A stretch of 64,000 bases of DNA, from contig NZ_JAUQTA010000001.1 in the NCBI RefSeq assembly GCF_030580915.1, forward strand, positions 806,001 to 870,000. The letters run 5' to 3'. The stretch's first letter is position 1. Every line of letters begins with the position of its first letter. This DNA comes from Nocardioides jiangxiensis (GTDB lineage Bacteria; Actinomycetota; Actinomycetes; Propionibacteriales; Nocardioidaceae). This document shows, piece after piece, positions 1 through 10,031 of the stretch. The position numbers and the translations under genes were made by a program. The notes under the pieces are model-generated. The model was not told where the DNA came from. It saw nothing but the letters and a program-made list of their open reading frames with translations, and made no database searches.

Positions 1-800
<800 letters not shown>

Positions 801-804
<4 letters not shown>

Positions 805-1190
805 CGGGTCTCCAGGTCGTGAGGGCCGAACGCGTCCGGCAAGAGGTCGGCCATCCGTCGTACGCCGGAGGTGGTGAGCACCTGCAGCGACGGGCCACCG
901 TGCTCGAAGAGGAGCTGGCGGCACCGGCCGCAGGGCATCAGCAGGGCCCCGCTGCCGTCGACGCAGACGAAGTGCGTGAGCTGCCCACCACCGCTCGCGT
1001 GGAGCGCCGAGACCAGCCCACACTCCGCGCAGAGGGTGAGCCCGTAGGAGGCGTTCTCCACGTTGCACCCGGTGACCACCCGGCCGTCGTCGACGAGGGC
1101 GGCGGCTCCCACGGGGAACCGCGAGTACGGCGCGTAGGCGTGCGCCATCACCTCGGTCGCGGCAGCGGTCAGGGCGTCCCAGTCCGCCAT
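801..1190 (-). CDS. cdd: Cytidine deaminase
   Basis: A 129-residue homotetrameric-type cytidine deaminase that hydrolyses cytidine or deoxycytidine to uridine or deoxyuridine with a zinc-bound water. The zinc and catalytic motif CAE lies at residues 54-56 (C54, E56) and the second zinc motif PCGRC at 86-90 (C87, C90). The substrate-binding segment GCNVENASYG lies at 41-50. Length is normal for the short bacterial class. The ATG shares one base with the stop of the upstream permease gene and the stop overlaps the deoA start. This places it between import and phosphorolysis, making uridine or deoxyuridine for the downstream phosphorylase. Confidence 0.97.
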
Positions 1191-2452
1191 CAGCCCGCCG
1201 ATCCCTTGCGGTAGGGCTGGCCGTCGGCGGCCGGCATCCGCAGGCTCTGCGACGCCACCGAGAGCACCAGCAGCGTGACGAGGTACGGCGTCATCCCACC
1301 GAGGTCGTCGGGGATCGTGTCGGTGAGCAGGAACCACAGCAGGAAGGCCACGCCGATCACGCCGTTGGTCACCGCGCCGCGGATGTTGCGCTGCCACAGC
1401 CGCCACAGCGTGAGCAGCACCAGGCCGATGGCGAGGAGCAGCAGCAGTGCGTGGAGCGAGGAGGCGCTGCGCAGGCGCAGGGCGTCGGCGTACCCGAAGA
1501 GGGCGGACGCGCCGAGCGCGCCGAAGGGGTTCCAGTTGCCGAAGATCATCGCGGCGAGTCCGATGTAGCCGCGCCCCTGCGTCTGCCCCACGGTGAAGGT
1601 GCTCGAGGCGACCGTCGAGAGGTACGCGCCACCGAGTCCGGCGAGACCGCCGGAGACCATGACCGCGATGTACTTGTAGCGGTAGACGCTGACGCCGAGC
1701 GACTCCGCGGCGGCCGGGTTCTCGCCGCACGAGCGCAGCCGCAGCCCGAACGTCGTCCGCCGGAGCAGCCACCAGCTCAGCACCGCCAGGCCGATCACCA
1801 TCAGCGAGACGTAGGAGATGTGGCTGACCAGCGCACCGAGCAACCCGGCGAGGTCGCTGAGCAGGAACCAGTGCCGGGCGTTGAGGTCGCTCAACCAGCC
1901 GTCGAGTCCCCCGATGTTGAGCGTCGGCAGGTCGTAGAGGCCGGAGAGGTTGCGCGGACCACCGTTGGGCGTGATGTCGCTGAAGAACGTCTTGGACAGG
2001 AACTCCACCGCTCCCGCGGCGATGATGTTGACCGCGACACCGGAGACGATCTGGTCGACGCCGAAGGTGATCGTCGCGACCGCGTGCAGCAGGCCACCGA
2101 CCACGCCGAGCGCGATGCCGCCGGCCAGGCCGGCCCACGGGCCGTAGTACCAGTTGAAGTACGCCGCACCCCAGGTGCCGAGCAGCATCTGGCCCTCGAG
2201 CCCGATGTTCACGATGCCGGCCCGCTCGGACCAGACGCCGCCGAGCGCAGCGAGGGCGATGGGACAGGTCGAGAGGATCGCCGCGGTGAAGGTCGTGGTG
2301 GCGGTCAGCGGTGCCGAGTCGGTGACCAGCCGCACGAACGGCACCACCACCAGGCCCGAGACGATGAGCACCCACATGAGGGGCGAGAGGCCGAGGACGC
2401 GCCGTCCGCGCGTCGCCTCCGAGAGGACCGTGGTCCGGGTCGTCGCGCTCAT
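1190..2452 (-). CDS. Nucleoside ABC transporter permease (YufQ/RbsC type)
   Basis: A 420-residue integral membrane protein of the branched-chain amino acid / ribose permease family (BPD_transp_2). A short cytoplasmic N-terminus is followed by about nine or ten hydrophobic helices. The conserved cytoplasmic loop near SAAESLGVSVYRYK-type residues and the helix-loop GIVNIGLEGQML are typical of permeases that work with BMP-type nucleoside lipoproteins. It overlaps the other permease by 4 nt upstream and cdd by 1 nt downstream. With the 366-residue permease it probably forms the heterodimeric membrane channel. Which nucleosides are carried cannot be read from sequence. Confidence 0.9.
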   Translation of the reverse strand: MSATTRTTVLSEATRGRRVLGLSPLMWVLIVSGLVVVPFVRLVTDSAPLTATTTFTAAILSTCPIALAALGGVWSERAGIVNIGLEGQMLLGTWGAAYFNWYYGPWAGLAGGIALGVVGGLLHAVATITFGVDQIVSGVAVNIIAAGAVEFLSKTFFSDITPNGGPRNLSGLYDLPTLNIGGLDGWLSDLNARHWFLLSDLAGLLGALVSHISYVSLMVIGLAVLSWWLLRRTTFGLRLRSCGENPAAAESLGVSVYRYKYIAVMVSGGLAGLGGAYLSTVASSTFTVGQTQGRGYIGLAAMIFGNWNPFGALGASALFGYADALRLRSASSLHALLLLLAIGLVLLTLWRLWQRNIRGAVTNGVIGVAFLLWFLLTDTIPDDLGGMTPYLVTLLVLSVASQSLRMPAADGQPYRKGSAG

Positions 2453-3548
2453 GCCGCCACCGCCTCGGGGACGGCCGCAGCGACCGCCTTCTGCTCGGAG
2501 CGTGCCCGGTAGCGCTGGACCAGCTCGTAGGCCACCACCACCGCCAGCACGCAGATGCCCTGGGTGATCTCGACGATCTGCGGGGCGATGTCGGTGTCGA
2601 TCTGGAGGGCGTCGGACTGGGAGGTCAGCCAGGCGAAGAGCAGCGCGCCGAACGCCATGCCACCCGCCCGGTTGCGGCCCAGCAGCGCGACGGCGAGGCC
2701 GGTGAAGCCGAGGCCGCCGGCGAAGCTGGAGTCGGAGTAGGTGTGCGCGTGCCCGAAGAGGTCGGGGATCCAGACCAGGCCCGCGACCGCACCGGAGAGC
2801 AGCATCGCGACGATCACCATCTTCCTCGCACTCACGCCGCTCGCCGCGGCGGCCGACGGGGAGAGACCGCTCGCCCGCAGGTCGAAGCCGAGGCGGGTGC
2901 GGTTGAGCAGCAGCCAGAACCCGACACCCACGGCGACCGCGAGCAGGCCGAGGGTCCAGACCTGACCGCCGTTGGCACCGTACGGCGCCCAGCCGGGGAC
3001 CGTGCTGGAGCCGGTGAGCGGGTTGGTCCGGACGTCGTAGCCGGTCTGCTCGCCGTACTTGTTGTGGAAGTGGGTGACGATGATCGGGGCGATCGCGTTG
3101 AGCATGAGGGTGGTGATCACCTCGCTCACGCCGCGGTAGACCTTCAGCAGCGCGGCGATGCCCGCCCAGGCAGCGCCGACGAGCATCGCGAGCAGCGTCG
3201 CCGCGATGATGTTGATCGGCCCGGGCAGGAACATGCCGCCGGCGAAGACAGCGGCGACGTACGCCGCGAGGCCGTACTGCCCCTCCACGCCGATGTTGAA
3301 CAGGCCCATCCGGAAGCCGATCGCCGCCGCAACGGCGGCGATGTAGAGCTCGACGCCGAGGTTGACGATGTTGACGATCGTCTGGTGCTGCGGCGCCGAG
3401 AGCATGACGCTCCAGAAGTCGCCGATGCCCGAGTCGCTGCCGGAGATCAGGATGACCAGGGAGGTCGCGACGACCGCGACCGCCACCGCCACCGCGGGGG
3501 CCAGCAGCGCGAGGCCGGCCCTCTTCACGAACCGCACGGAGAGCTCCA

Positions 3549-3549
<1 letters not shown>
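2449..3549 (-). CDS. Nucleoside ABC transporter permease (YufP type)
   Basis: A 366-residue multi-helix permease, paralogous to the gene immediately downstream and sharing the GLFNIGVEGQYG motif near residue 80. The N-terminus has a basic stretch before the first helix, as expected for a cytoplasmic start. The ATG overlaps the ATPase stop by one base, and its own stop overlaps the next permease start by 4 nt, so the transporter components are tightly coupled. It is predicted to form the transmembrane pore for nucleosides delivered by the BMP lipoprotein. Confidence 0.9.
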
Positions 3550-5066
<1,517 letters not shown>

Positions 5067-5097
5067 GTTCTCTCTCCTGACATGGAAAGCGGGAAAC

Positions 5098-5131
5098 GGG
5101 GCCCGGGAGACGAACCTATCTCCCGGGCCCC
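5098..5131 (-). terminator. Perfect 13-bp intercistronic hairpin
   Basis: Bases 5098-5110 (GGGGCCCGGGAGA) are perfectly complementary to 5119-5131 with an 8-nt loop. The hairpin lies 50 nt after the lipoprotein stop and 32 nt before the ATPase start, in the direction of transcription. A clean U-tract is absent. It probably attenuates read-through or protects the 3' end of the upstream message, so that the substrate-binding lipoprotein is made in excess over the transporter. Confidence 0.6.
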
Positions 5132-5180
5132 GCCCGCGGTACTACCGATCAGCCGCCCTGCCGGGCACCCGGCCGAAGGG

Positions 5181-6263
5181 TCACTTGACCGTCTTCGGGT
5201 CGGTCGGGACCTTGATCTGACCGTTCTCGATCTTGGTGGCGTACGCGTCGATCTTCGACTTGATGTCGTCGATGAAGCCACCGCTGTAGGAGAGGCCGAC
5301 GCCGTCGTTCTTGAGGTTGTAGGCGACGTAGCTGGTCTGCGGCTTGCCGTCCTTGACCGACGCGGCGAAGTCGTAGACACCGGTGTCGACGCGCTTGAGC
5401 GCCGACGTCAGGATGTGCGGCTGCTCCTCCTTGGTCGCCGAGCCGTACTGGTCGCCGTCGACGCCGATGGCCCACTTCCCGTCGCCGGCGGCGGCCACGG
5501 CCTCGAAGAGGCCCGCCCCGGAGAGGCCGGCGGCGTGGAAGATGACATCCGCACCGCCGTCCAGCATCTGCTGGGCGATCTGCTTGGCGTCGGTCGGGTC
5601 GTTGAAGCCCTTGTCACCGCTCTGGACGATGTACTTCGACTGGACCTTGATCGACGGGTCGACCGCGTGGACACCGGCCTTGTAGCCGGCCATGAACGGG
5701 TCGATGACCGCGCCCGGGACCGCGCCGATGACGCCGACGTTCTTCGTCTTCGTCTTGAGGGCGGCCGCCACACCGGCGAGGTACGACGACTCCTGCGGCG
5801 CGAACGCGTCGTAGGCGACGTTGGCGTTGGCGTTCTTGTCGGGGTCGAAGCCGTCGACGACGAGGAAGTTGACCTTGGGGTACTGCTGCGCGACCTCGTT
5901 GACCGCGTTGGAGTAGAGGTAGCCGACGCCGACGATGGCGTTGGCGCCCTTGTCCGCGAGCTGCTTGAGGCGGTCCGCACGCTGCGCGTCGGTCTCGCCC
6001 ACCGTCGCCTGGGCGTCGATGCAGCTCGCGCCGAGGTCGCTCACGGCCTTCTCCGCACCGGCGTACGCCGCGTCGTTGAACGAGTGGTCACCACGGCCGC
6101 CGACGTCGAACGCGATGGCCAGCTTGACCGGGCTGCTGTCGGTGAAGCCCTTGCAGACGTCCTTGGAGCCCGACGCCGAGGTGTCGTCGTGCTTCTTCCC
6201 ACAACCGGTCAGCGCGAGGGACGCAACGAGGCCCACCGCAGCGATCTTGCCGATGCTTCGCAA
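5181..6263 (-). CDS. BMP-family nucleoside-binding lipoprotein
   Basis: The predicted mature protein is a membrane-anchored extracellular solute-binding protein (Bmp / PnrA-like). From a TTG start preceded by AGGAGG, it has a basic n-region and a hydrophobic stretch, then the lipobox LALTGC with the lipidated cysteine at residue 21. The linker is followed by a PnrA-like domain that begins KLAIAFDVGGRGDHSFND and has a central GVGYLYSNAV segment. Length is 360 residues, normal for the family. It is the first gene of the nucleoside operon. An upstream ATG at 6350 is in frame but would bury the signal peptide, so the TTG is preferred. Confidence 0.92.
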   Translation of the reverse strand: MRSIGKIAAVGLVASLALTGCGKKHDDTSASGSKDVCKGFTDSSPVKLAIAFDVGGRGDHSFNDAAYAGAEKAVSDLGASCIDAQATVGETDAQRADRLKQLADKGANAIVGVGYLYSNAVNEVAQQYPKVNFLVVDGFDPDKNANANVAYDAFAPQESSYLAGVAAALKTKTKNVGVIGAVPGAVIDPFMAGYKAGVHAVDPSIKVQSKYIVQSGDKGFNDPTDAKQIAQQMLDGGADVIFHAAGLSGAGLFEAVAAAGDGKWAIGVDGDQYGSATKEEQPHILTSALKRVDTGVYDFAASVKDGKPQTSYVAYNLKNDGVGLSYSGGFIDDIKSKIDAYATKIENGQIKVPTDPKTVK

Positions 6264-6307
6264 GACTGCTCCTCCTGTTCGGCGCCGCGGGTCGGCGCAT
6301 GGAGCGC

Positions 6308-6313
6308 ACACTA
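6308..6313 (-). promoter_or_regulatory. Candidate -10 element for the nucleoside operon
   Basis: TAGTGT on the minus strand fits TANNNT and lies 45 nt before the lipoprotein start, which leaves room for its AGGAGG ribosome binding site. The -35 region is not clear. Confidence 0.4.
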
Positions 6314-6403
6314 GCCAGCGCTCCGGAGGGCGGTCCTCCCCCTGCGCCAAGTCGTTACCAAGTCGCAGCCAACCGGTCGCCTCGACGACACGGCGGGGAC
6401 CGG

Positions 6404-7384
6404 TCAGCCCTTGTCGTAGGCCGTGAGGATGCGGTCGGCGGCCTCCGGCGCGTTGATCTCTCCGGCCTTCACCAGACGCGCGATCTCGTCGCGCTCCGCC
6501 TTCACGTGCTCGTTGTGGCGCAGCCGCTGCTCGAGCTCGTCACGCACCAGGGCCCAGGTGAACTCGAGCTGCTGGTCGGCGCGCTTGGCGGCCAGCCCCT
6601 CGGGGCCGAGCTTCGCCTGATGCTTCTCGATCTCGCCCCAGACGACGTCGAGTCCCTTGTCGTGGAGGCCCGAGTAGGTCACGACGGGCGGGGCGCCGTC
6701 GGTGCCGCGGACCAGCCGCAGCGCACCGCTGAGCTCGCGGGCGGCGGCCTTGGCGGCGATCTCCTGCTCGCCGTCGTCGGCCTTGTTGACGCCGATGACG
6801 TCGGCGATCTCGAGGATGCCCTTCTTGATGCCCTGCAGCTGGTCGCCGGTGCGGGCGATGGTGAGGAAGAGGAAGGTGTCGACCATGCCGGCCACCGTGA
6901 CCTCGGACTGGCCCACCCCGACGGTCTCGACGAGCACCACGTCGTAGCCGGCGGCCTCGACGATCGTCATGGCCTGGGCCGTCGTGCGGGCGACGCCACC
7001 GAGCGTTCCCTCGCTGGGGCTGGGCCGGATGTAGGCATTGGGGTCGACCGACAGCCGCATCATGCGCGTCTTGTCGCCGAGGACCGAGCCACCGGTGCGG
7101 ACACTCGACGGGTCGACGGCCAGGACCGCGACCTTGTGGCCCTGCGCCGTCAGGTGGGTGCCCAGCGCCTCGATCGTCGTCGACTTGCCCACACCGGGCA
7201 CCCCGGAGATGCCGACGCGGATCGCCTTGCCGGCGTGGGGCGTGAGCCGGGCCAGCAGCTCACGGGCGAGCACCCGGTGGGCCGGCTTGCGCGACTCGAC
7301 CATCGTGATCGCGCGGCTCATCTGTGCGCGGTTGCCGGCGAGGACGCCGTCGACGAGCTGCTGCACCAGGTCCGTGTCGTTCAC
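6404..7384 (-). CDS. meaB: MeaB/ArgK-type GTPase, methylmalonyl-CoA mutase chaperone
   Basis: A 326-residue G3E-family P-loop GTPase that guards methylmalonyl-CoA mutase: it gates adenosylcobalamin loading and protects the enzyme from inactivation. Walker A GVPGVGKS lies at residues 61-68, and later segments VLAVDPSS, VETVGVGQSE and NKAD match the switch and base-recognition motifs of MeaB. The GTG start is chosen because TAACCT lies exactly 7 nt upstream, the spacing of a leaderless promoter, and because the longer in-frame reading has no family-like N-terminus. The mutase genes lie 3.5 kb upstream on the same strand, separated by unrelated small genes. Confidence 0.93.
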   Translation of the reverse strand: MNDTDLVQQLVDGVLAGNRAQMSRAITMVESRKPAHRVLARELLARLTPHAGKAIRVGISGVPGVGKSTTIEALGTHLTAQGHKVAVLAVDPSSVRTGGSVLGDKTRMMRLSVDPNAYIRPSPSEGTLGGVARTTAQAMTIVEAAGYDVVLVETVGVGQSEVTVAGMVDTFLFLTIARTGDQLQGIKKGILEIADVIGVNKADDGEQEIAAKAAARELSGALRLVRGTDGAPPVVTYSGLHDKGLDVVWGEIEKHQAKLGPEGLAAKRADQQLEFTWALVRDELEQRLRHNEHVKAERDEIARLVKAGEINAPEAADRILTAYDKG

Positions 7385-7391
7385 GCCGCTC

Positions 7392-7397
7392 AGGTTA
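7392..7397 (-). promoter_or_regulatory. -10 element, leaderless meaB promoter
   Basis: TAACCT on the minus strand, then 7 nt, then the GTG start of meaB. There is no ribosome binding site between them. Confidence 0.55.
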
Positions 7398-7469
7398 GTC
7401 GCGTCGGGGGTGGCTCCGGCCGCGGTCCCGCCGGGCGGCAGCCTTCGCCATCCCGGCAGAATGCATCCC

Positions 7470-7712
7470 GTGGTGAGCTTCCTGCTGTCGGTGACCTTCG
7501 CGTGCGGTGTCGTCATCGCCTTCGCCCACGTGGTGAACAAGCGGTTCGTCGCCCCGGTCTACGACGTCGTGCTCAACCTCGCAGCGTTCGCCTCCGCCAC
7601 GGCGGCGTCGCTGATGCTCGACCACCTGGTGCCGGCGACGTTCTCGGGGCTGGCGATCCTGTGCTGGCTCGTGCTGGCGCGGCGTACCGCGGTGGAGCGG
7701 CTCAGGGCGTGA
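7470..7712 (+). CDS. Small membrane protein, unknown function
   Basis: An 80-residue protein with three hydrophobic stretches (about residues 3-20, 28-48 and 55-70) and a basic C-terminus. I do not recognise a family. The GTG start is preferred because CAGAAT lies 7 nt upstream, like other leaderless starts here; an ATG three codons earlier is possible. The gene is divergent from meaB and converges on the YCII gene. Its length and lack of motifs make this a modest-confidence call, although the hydrophobic pattern and absence of stops are consistent with a real gene. Confidence 0.55.
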   Translation: MVSFLLSVTFACGVVIAFAHVVNKRFVAPVYDVVLNLAAFASATAASLMLDHLVPATFSGLAILCWLVLARRTAVERLRA

Positions 7713-7715
7713 GGC

Positions 7716-8015
7716 TCACGCCGTGAGCCAGGTGCGGACCTGCCAGCGCTCCACGACACCCTCGGTCACGAACGGGTCGGCGGCCGCGAACTCCTCCGCG
7801 GCGCTCCGGCTGGTGAAGACGTTCATGGCGCCCGGGGCGCCCTCCACCGGCTCGGCGAACGGGCCGGTCATCAGCAGCTCGCCCGGCCGGTCGGCCCGGA
7901 AACCCTCGGTGTAGGCGTGGTGGGCAGGGAAGACCGCGGGCACACGCGTGCGGCCGTCGGGACCGGAGAAGTAGAGCAGGACGAAGCGCTCCGACCAGGC
8001 GGGCATGCCGTCCAT
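7716..8015 (-). CDS. YCII-related domain protein
   Basis: A 99-residue protein resembling YciI-type dimeric alpha+beta barrel proteins, with the FVLLYFSGPD start, a central HHAYTEGF segment and a C-terminal EGVVERWQVR strand. The molecular function of such stand-alone proteins is mostly unknown; some relatives are small hydrolases or stress proteins. The ATG overlaps the stop of the upstream 160-residue gene by one base (TGATG), indicating coupled translation. Confidence 0.75.
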   Translation of the reverse strand: MDGMPAWSERFVLLYFSGPDGRTRVPAVFPAHHAYTEGFRADRPGELLMTGPFAEPVEGAPGAMNVFTSRSAAEEFAAADPFVTEGVVERWQVRTWLTA

Positions 8016-8497
8016 CAGTAGTCGCCCTTGATGACGAAGAACGAGCCGCGGATCTCCCCGGCGAGCTTCGACTTCTGGCGCGCGAACTTGAAGCCTGCCG
8101 CCGCGAGCTCCTCGGGCACCTCCATCCCCTGAGACAGCTTGAAGCCGACCGCGCGCTTGCCGCCCTCGGCCACGGTCCACAGCACGTTGATGACCAGGCC
8201 CGACTCGAAGTAGAACTCCGGCCACTTGATCGTGCCGGCCTTCTCGTCCTCGACCACGACGTCGGCCACCTCGAGCACCGGCGAGGCGATCTCGAGACCG
8301 CGCTCCTCCTTCAGGATGCGCTCCAGCCAGGCCACCAGGTCGGCAGCCTGGTCCGCCGGGACGGTGGCGTACTCGACCTTGTACTTGTTCGCGAAGTAGC
8401 GCGCCTCGTTGGCCCGCAGGCCGGCGAGTGCCTCCGCCACAGGGCTCGACTCGAGACCCTCCATCGAGACGTTGACGAAGTCGATGACGTGCGGCAT
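8015..8497 (-). CDS. Conserved-looking hypothetical protein, 160 aa
   Basis: A soluble 160-residue protein that I do not recognise. It has a clear ribosome binding site (CGAGGAG, 6 nt before ATG), an acidic N-terminal half and a basic C-terminal segment (FKFARQKSKL). Possible beta strands around residues 77-86 and 93-112 alternate with short charged stretches. There is no signal peptide, membrane helix or recognisable catalytic motif. It is translationally coupled to the YCII gene, so the two may act together. Confidence 0.65.
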   Translation of the reverse strand: MPHVIDFVNVSMEGLESSPVAEALAGLRANEARYFANKYKVEYATVPADQAADLVAWLERILKEERGLEIASPVLEVADVVVEDEKAGTIKWPEFYFESGLVINVLWTVAEGGKRAVGFKLSQGMEVPEELAAAGFKFARQKSKLAGEIRGSFFVIKGDY

Positions 8498-8535
8498 GGG
8501 TGCTCCTCGGTGCGGCGCTGCGGGACGTGCCGAGC

Positions 8536-9021
8536 CTAGAGGGCCGGGCCGACAAGCGGATCCGAGACCTGCAGCGGCGGCCCCACGAACTCCAGCCCGT
8601 ACGGCGCTCCCACCTCGTTCCACGCAGCCGGGTCACGGGGATCTGCACCCCGCGCCTGCCAGTCCTCGAAGAAGCGGTCGAGCCCGGACGGCGCAGTGAT
8701 CGCGAGCAGCCGACCGGGCTCGGCACCCACGTTCTGGAAGCAGTGCGCAATGCCCCGAGGGCCGTAGGCCAGACCGCCGGTCGAGGCGCGGAGGATCCGG
8801 TCCCCCGCCTTGAACCGGAACTCCCCGTCCACGACGAACCACAGCTCGTCCTCGCGGTGGTGACGGTGCAGGCGGGGCCCGTTGAGCGGCGCCACCAGGA
8901 TCTCGGTGATGCTCATCGCTCCCCCGGTCTCGGCCTCTCCGGCCATGACCACCAGGCCGTCGCCGGTCGGCGCCACGAACCTGCGCCCCTCTCCCGGCTG
9001 GCGCGCGAACGGCTCCACCAT
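8536..9021 (-). CDS. Cupin-domain protein
   Basis: A 161-residue single cupin. The first cupin motif is at about residues 51-70, with metal-ligand candidates in HRHHREDE and the conserved glycine of VVDGEF. The second motif, around AYGPRGIAHCFQN, supplies the last histidine. The C-terminus carries a Trp-rich tail resembling quercetin-dioxygenase-like or small-molecule-sensing cupins. The substrate is unknown. The ATG is preceded by GGAAGGGG. It lies 38 nt upstream of the 160-residue unknown gene and may be cotranscribed with it. Confidence 0.8.
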   Translation of the reverse strand: MVEPFARQPGEGRRFVAPTGDGLVVMAGEAETGGAMSITEILVAPLNGPRLHRHHREDELWFVVDGEFRFKAGDRILRASTGGLAYGPRGIAHCFQNVGAEPGRLLAITAPSGLDRFFEDWQARGADPRDPAAWNEVGAPYGLEFVGPPLQVSDPLVGPAL

Positions 9022-9096
9022 GGCGACCCCTTCCGACCTCTCGACGCTACGCGCGGGCGACCGGGTTGAACAGGGCCCCGGACCGCGGAAAACCCG

Positions 9097-9126
9097 TTGA
9101 GACGTCCGGCCCGCACGCCGTACCGT
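9097..9126 (+). promoter_or_regulatory. Candidate promoter for the IF-1 paralogue
   Basis: TTGAGA at 9097-9102 and TACCGT at 9121-9126 are separated by 18 nt. Transcription would start about 130 nt before the IF-1 ATG, giving an unusually long leader with small inverted repeats (for example CCTCA/TGAGG near 9194-9210). Confidence 0.4.
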
Positions 9127-9262
9127 CGGGTCGTTCCGTGACAGGCCCGAGGGGGTGAGCCCCGTGATCCCAGTCCCCATGTGGGCGCTCCCCCTCAGGT
9201 CACGTGAGGTCGGCTGACGCAGCGTCGCCGGGGTGCCCGCCGCACTCTCGAGAGGCACCGCC

Positions 9263-9493
9263 ATGACCCTGCATCCCACCGCGCACGGCATCGAGGCCGA
9301 GGGACGCGTCGTCGACTGCCTGCGTGCAGCTACCTTCCGCGTCGAACTCGACAACGGCCACACCGTGCTCGCCCACATCAGCGGCAAGATCCGCAAGAAC
9401 TACATCAAGATCGTGCTCGAGGACCGCGTGCTCGTCGAGCTCAGCCCCTACGACCTGACCCGCGGCCGGATCGTCTTCCGGTACCGCAACTAG
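9263..9493 (+). CDS. infA: Stand-alone translation initiation factor IF-1 paralogue
   Basis: A 76-residue OB-fold protein that matches IF-1 over its whole length: [25 protein letters not shown], the RKNYIKI segment and the C-terminal [15 protein letters not shown] are all characteristic. IF-1 binds the 30S A site during initiation. It lies alone, away from ribosomal protein genes, and departs from the usual actinobacterial form at the N-terminus and loop ([12 protein letters not shown]). It is therefore probably a second, conditionally used copy rather than the housekeeping infA. The ATG follows GAGAGG. Confidence 0.88.
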   Translation: MTLHPTAHGIEAEGRVVDCLRAATFRVELDNGHTVLAHISGKIRKNYIKIVLEDRVLVELSPYDLTRGRIVFRYRN

Positions 9494-9519
9494 GCCGTAC
9501 GCCGCCGGGGTGGGCGGGG

Positions 9520-9900
9520 TCAGCGGCGCAGGAAGCCGCCGAGCACCTCGCCCATCCGGTAGCGGTCGTCCCACCGGGCGACCTTGCCGTCGCGGACGCC
9601 GAACGTGCCGCTCACGAAGAACGTCGAGCTCAGCGGGCCCCACGCGAGCGTGTCCTTGCGGTCGAACCGCACGGTGCCGCCGCCTAGGTCGGTGAAGTCG
9701 TAGTCGGTGGCGCTGAAGCGCATGCGCGCCTTCGGCAGGGCGGCGAGGATGCGGCGTACGCCCTTGCCGCGGACGGTCGGCAGGCCGGTGTTGAGCCAGG
9801 CGACGTCGTCGGTGAGCAGCGCGTTGGCGGAGGCCACGTCACCGTCGGTGAGCGCGGCGAAGAGCTCCTTGACGACGTGGATGTTCTCGTTGTGGGGCAT
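9520..9900 (-). CDS. SnoaL / limonene-epoxide-hydrolase-like protein
   Basis: A 126-residue NTF2-like fold protein. Its N-terminal helix, LFAALTDGDVASANALL, then VAWLNTGLPTVRG and a C-terminal DGKVARWDDRYR hairpin, are like limonene-1,2-epoxide hydrolases. The Asp/Arg residues of that hairpin are candidate catalytic groups. Related proteins hydrate small epoxides, but many NTF2-like members have other or no activities. The ATG lies 6 nt after TAGGAT, a leaderless arrangement. Confidence 0.8.
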   Translation of the reverse strand: MPHNENIHVVKELFAALTDGDVASANALLTDDVAWLNTGLPTVRGKGVRRILAALPKARMRFSATDYDFTDLGGGTVRFDRKDTLAWGPLSSTFFVSGTFGVRDGKVARWDDRYRMGEVLGGFLRR

Positions 9901-9906
9901 GGCCGG

Positions 9907-9912
9907 ATCCTA
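9907..9912 (-). promoter_or_regulatory. -10 element, leaderless promoter
   Basis: TAGGAT on the minus strand, 6 nt before the ATG of the epoxide-hydrolase-like gene. Confidence 0.55.
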
Positions 9913-9936
9913 CGGGCGGGCCCCACTGGCGGGCCT

Positions 9937-10015
9937 GCTGTTCACACGTTCGCCGCGCCGCAGCCGGCCCTGCCCGCCTGCCCGGCCCCGAGCCGGGCCT
10001 GAACGTGTGAACAGC
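9937..10015. repeat. Large intergenic inverted repeat, 15-bp arms
   Basis: GCTGTTCACACGTTC (9937-9951) and its exact complement (10001-10015) flank a 49-nt GC-rich core with further self-complementarity (CCGGCCC / GAGCCGGGC). It fills the gap between two minus-strand genes. It could be a terminator-like structure or a dispersed genomic repeat. Confidence 0.7.
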
Positions 10016-10031
10016 GCCTTCGGGACGGCGC

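Noticed and set aside
5181..6350. Earlier ATG start for the BMP lipoprotein
   Set aside because: It would add 29 residues before the signal peptide and ignores the AGGAGG-TTG start.
7038..7712. A 224-codon reading of the small membrane gene at 7470
   Set aside because: The upstream part runs antisense through meaB and has no promoter; only the last 80 codons look like a membrane protein.
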